From: Phycisphaerae bacterium
GTDB lineage: Bacteria > Planctomycetota > Phycisphaerae > UBA1845 > Fen-1342
NCBI GenBank assembly: GCA_020058145.1
Contig: JAGVEP010000075.1
Span: 1-8,528, forward strand
Length of the DNA stretch: 8,528 bases
Reading direction: 5' to 3'
How positions within the stretch are numbered: position 1 is the stretch's first letter; each line of letters opens with the position of its first letter. Below are positions 6,815 through 8,528 of this stretch, in pieces. Both the position numbers and the translations under genes were made by a program. The notes under the pieces were generated by a model. It did no database searches, was not told where the DNA came from, and worked only from the letters and a program-made list of their open reading frames with translations.

Positions 6815-7809
6815 TCGCCGCTCGACTCCGACAGCGTCTGCTCGCCGTGACCGAAGCTCCCACGCTCGCCATTGCGCTGCGCCGGCTGGGCGAGTACGTG
6901 GCCCTGCGGCTGTGGACGATGATCATCGGCTGCTTCCCGATCGAGTGGAACCTGGTCACCGGGCGGTGGCTGGGGCGCATCTGGTGGACGGTCAAGAAAA
7001 ACCACCAGGACCGGGCGCTGGGCAACCTGCGTCCGGCCCTGGGTGCGCAGTACGGCGAGGCGGAGCTGCGGCGCATCGCGCGCCGCTCATTTGAACACTT
7101 TGCGCAGCTCTACCTGGTGGAGTTGGTCTTGACCCCGCGGCTGGTCAGCGAGTGGTCGTGGGCGCGCTACGTGGAACTCGATCAGCTCGGACCCGCGCTG
7201 CGCGAACTGCTGTCGGACCGCGGGTGCGTTCTGCTGACGGGGCACTTCGGCAACTATGAGCTGCTGGGCTACACGATCTGCCGGCTCGGCATTCCGCTCG
7301 TCGCCGTCATGCGGCCGCTCGACAACCCACTAATCAACCGCTACCTGGAGGCGTCGCGCGCGGCGGGCGGCCTGACCTTGCTCTACAAAAAGGGCGTCTC
7401 CGCCAGGGCGGGCGACGTTTTGGATCACGGCGGTGCCCTGAGCTTCATCGCCGATCAAGACGCCGGGCGGAAGGGCCTGTTCGTGGACTTCTTCGGCCGC
7501 AAGGCTTCGACCTACAAGTCGATCGGGTTGCTGGCGATGCAGAAACGGGTACCGATCGTGGTCAGCTTCGCCGCACGGACCCGCCGCGGATTTCACTATC
7601 GCATCGCCGTTGAGCGGATCATCCAGCCGGAGGAGTGGGACGCGCAGGCGGACCCGCTGTACTGGATCACGCAGACGTTCAGCAGCGCCCTGGAGGCTGC
7701 GATTCGCCGCTATCCCGAGCAATACCTCTGGGTCCATCGGCGGTGGAAACACAGACCCAAGACTGAGTCGCAGGGTGTGGACGCCCCGGGGGCCAATTTT
7801 GGATTTTAG
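6811..7809 (+). CDS. LpxL/HtrB-like lipid A biosynthesis acyltransferase
   Basis: This 332-aa protein belongs to the lysophospholipid/lipid A acyltransferase family, which transfers a secondary fatty acyl chain onto a lipid A precursor or a related lipid at the inner membrane. The catalytic HX4E motif is GHFGNYE (H145, E150). Other family marks are MRPLDNP (167-173), SFIADQD (211-217), FVDFFG (224-229) and the C-terminal YLWVHRRWKHRP (305-316). One N-terminal hydrophobic segment (about 28-45) would tether it to the membrane. The ATG overlaps the glycosyltransferase stop (ATGA), which couples the two genes and suggests work on the same glycolipid. The last residues, NFGF, and the TAG stop lie inside a heptamer repeat, so the extreme C-terminus is probably repeat-derived. 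Acyl donor and exact lipid acceptor are unknown. Confidence 0.9.
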   Translation: MIAARLRQRLLAVTEAPTLAIALRRLGEYVALRLWTMIIGCFPIEWNLVTGRWLGRIWWTVKKNHQDRALGNLRPALGAQYGEAELRRIARRSFEHFAQLYLVELVLTPRLVSEWSWARYVELDQLGPALRELLSDRGCVLLTGHFGNYELLGYTICRLGIPLVAVMRPLDNPLINRYLEASRAAGGLTLLYKKGVSARAGDVLDHGGALSFIADQDAGRKGLFVDFFGRKASTYKSIGLLAMQKRVPIVVSFAARTRRGFHYRIAVERIIQPEEWDAQADPLYWITQTFSSALEAAIRRYPEQYLWVHRRWKHRPKTESQGVDAPGANFGF

Positions 7810-7885
7810 ATTTTGGATTTTGGATTGGCAGAGGGGCGCCGGCGCAAGTCCTCACTCCAAAATCCAAAATCCAAAATCCAAAATT
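7795..7885. repeat. 30-bp inverted repeat of TTTTGGA heptamers between convergent genes
   Basis: The left arm (7795-7824) is AA plus TTTTGGA, TTTTAGA, TTTTGGA, TTTTGGA. The right arm (7856-7885) is four TCCAAAA units plus TT. The arms are reverse complements at 29 of 30 positions; the only mismatch is A7808, which turns a TGG into the TAG stop of the acyltransferase gene. The 31-nt loop holds a perfect 10-bp palindrome, GCGCCGGCGC (7836-7845), flanked by GAGG and CCTC that can extend the hairpin. The AT-rich arms stand out sharply from the GC-rich surroundings. The right arm ends 1 nt before the ahcY stop. It could act as a bidirectional transcription end or be a dispersed MITE/REP-like element; there is no separate U-tract. 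Confidence 0.88.
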
Positions 7886-7886
7886 C

Positions 7887-8528
7887 CTACGTTCCTTCCC
7901 CCGACGACGACAGGTAGTGGTCCTGCTCCGGCGTGAGCTTGTCGATGCGAATGCCCATCGCTTGGAGCTTGAGTTTCGCGACCTCTTCCTCAATCTCCCG
8001 CGGCACCTCGTGAACCACGACACCGAGCTTGCCCCCTTGCCGCACGATCCACTCCGCCGTCAGCGCCTGCGTGGCAAAGCTCATATCCATCACGCTGGCC
8101 GGGTGGCCGGTCGCGGCACTCAGATTTACGAGTCGTCCGTCGGCGAGCAGATAAATGCGCTTGCTGCGACCGCCGCGCAGACCGGCAAGCTCAAATTCGG
8201 TTACCAGCGGCCGCACATCCGGGGTCACTTTCTTGGCCAGGGTCGTGAGCGCGGGGATATCGATCTCGACGTCGAAATGCCCGCTGATGCAGACGATCGC
8301 GCCGTCCTTCATCCGCTTGAAATGCTCGGCACGCAGCACGTGCTTATTGCCCGTGACCGTGATGAACACCTCGCCAATCGCAGCGGCGTCGCTCATCGGG
8401 CGTACGGCGAACCCGTCCATCGCCGCCTCGAGCGCTTTGAGCGGCTCGATCTCGGTCACCGTCACGATCGCGCCGGCCCCGCGGGCCCGCATCGCGACGC
8501 CGCGCCCGCACCAGCCGTAGCCGGCCAC
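7887..8528 (-). CDS. ahcY: S-adenosylhomocysteine hydrolase, C-terminal half
   Basis: The enzyme reversibly splits S-adenosylhomocysteine into adenosine and homocysteine in the methyl cycle and uses tightly bound NAD. Only the last 213 residues are in the window; the N-terminal half, with most of the substrate site, lies beyond the right edge, so the GTG at 8528 is an internal Val. The piece begins in the Rossmann NAD motif VAGYGWCGRG, then shows TEIEPLKALEAAMDGF, VTGNKHV, SGHFDVEID, the segment LVNLSAATGHPASVMDMSF, and the tail LTPEQDHYL. The GYGWCG form and the absence of the KPxHYRY tail match the shorter Thermotoga/archaeal-type enzyme, not the eukaryote/proteobacterial one. The stop (7887-7889) sits 1 nt from the heptamer inverted repeat; the gene converges on the acyltransferase gene. 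Confidence 0.95.
   Translation of the reverse strand: MAGYGWCGRGVAMRARGAGAIVTVTEIEPLKALEAAMDGFAVRPMSDAAAIGEVFITVTGNKHVLRAEHFKRMKDGAIVCISGHFDVEIDIPALTTLAKKVTPDVRPLVTEFELAGLRGGRSKRIYLLADGRLVNLSAATGHPASVMDMSFATQALTAEWIVRQGGKLGVVVHEVPREIEEEVAKLKLQAMGIRIDKLTPEQDHYLSSSGEGT

Noticed and set aside
7795..7885. CRISPR array
   Set aside because: The repeat units are 7 bp, directly adjacent without spacers, and the arms are inverted; no cas genes are present.

Overview
The window is a GC-rich bacterial segment that most resembles a Planctomycetota (Phycisphaerae-like) genome assembled from metagenome or draft short reads. The lineage call is inference. It rests on a secreted protein that ends in a planctomycete-style dockerin-like module with two Ca-loops, each followed by the same FDDINPF signature, on PKD/Ig-type repeats next to it, on lipid A genes (Gram-negative envelope), and on heptamer repeats between genes. 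Bases 1-17 are not genomic: they match the 3' end of the Illumina TruSeq adapter, so the left edge is a contig end. The right edge cuts ahcY.

Layout. (1) 18-968, minus: an exported TPR-like protein, truncated at its C-terminus by the contig end. (2) 969-1458: a 490-bp divergent intergenic region with a degenerate CAGGGTN heptamer tract and no convincing gene. (3) 1459-3450, plus: a 663-aa secreted zinc metalloprotease (leishmanolysin/NF038122-like core), two Ig-like domains and a C-terminal dockerin-like pair of calcium loops. (4) 3586-7809, plus: a tight run of five genes. These are an ISOC2-like isochorismatase hydrolase, a small zinc-ribbon protein with one membrane helix, a YlbF-family protein, an ArnT/GT39-like membrane glycosyltransferase and an LpxL/HtrB-like acyltransferase. 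Three of the four junctions are very tight: a 1-nt gap, a 4-nt GTGA overlap and a 4-nt ATGA overlap. (5) 7795-7885: a long AT-rich inverted repeat of TTTTGGA heptamers in the convergent gap. (6) 7887-8528, minus: the C-terminal half of S-adenosylhomocysteine hydrolase.

How the genes work together. The glycosyltransferase and acyltransferase are translationally coupled and both fit outer-membrane lipid A or glycolipid modification. The three small genes before them are probably co-transcribed, but I see no clear functional link. The metalloprotease is a stand-alone secreted or surface protein. I do not see a complete new defence or mobile system here. The most interesting items are the protease architecture, the altered active-site motifs in the ArnT-like enzyme, and the heptamer inverted repeat that supplies the stop codon of the acyltransferase gene.
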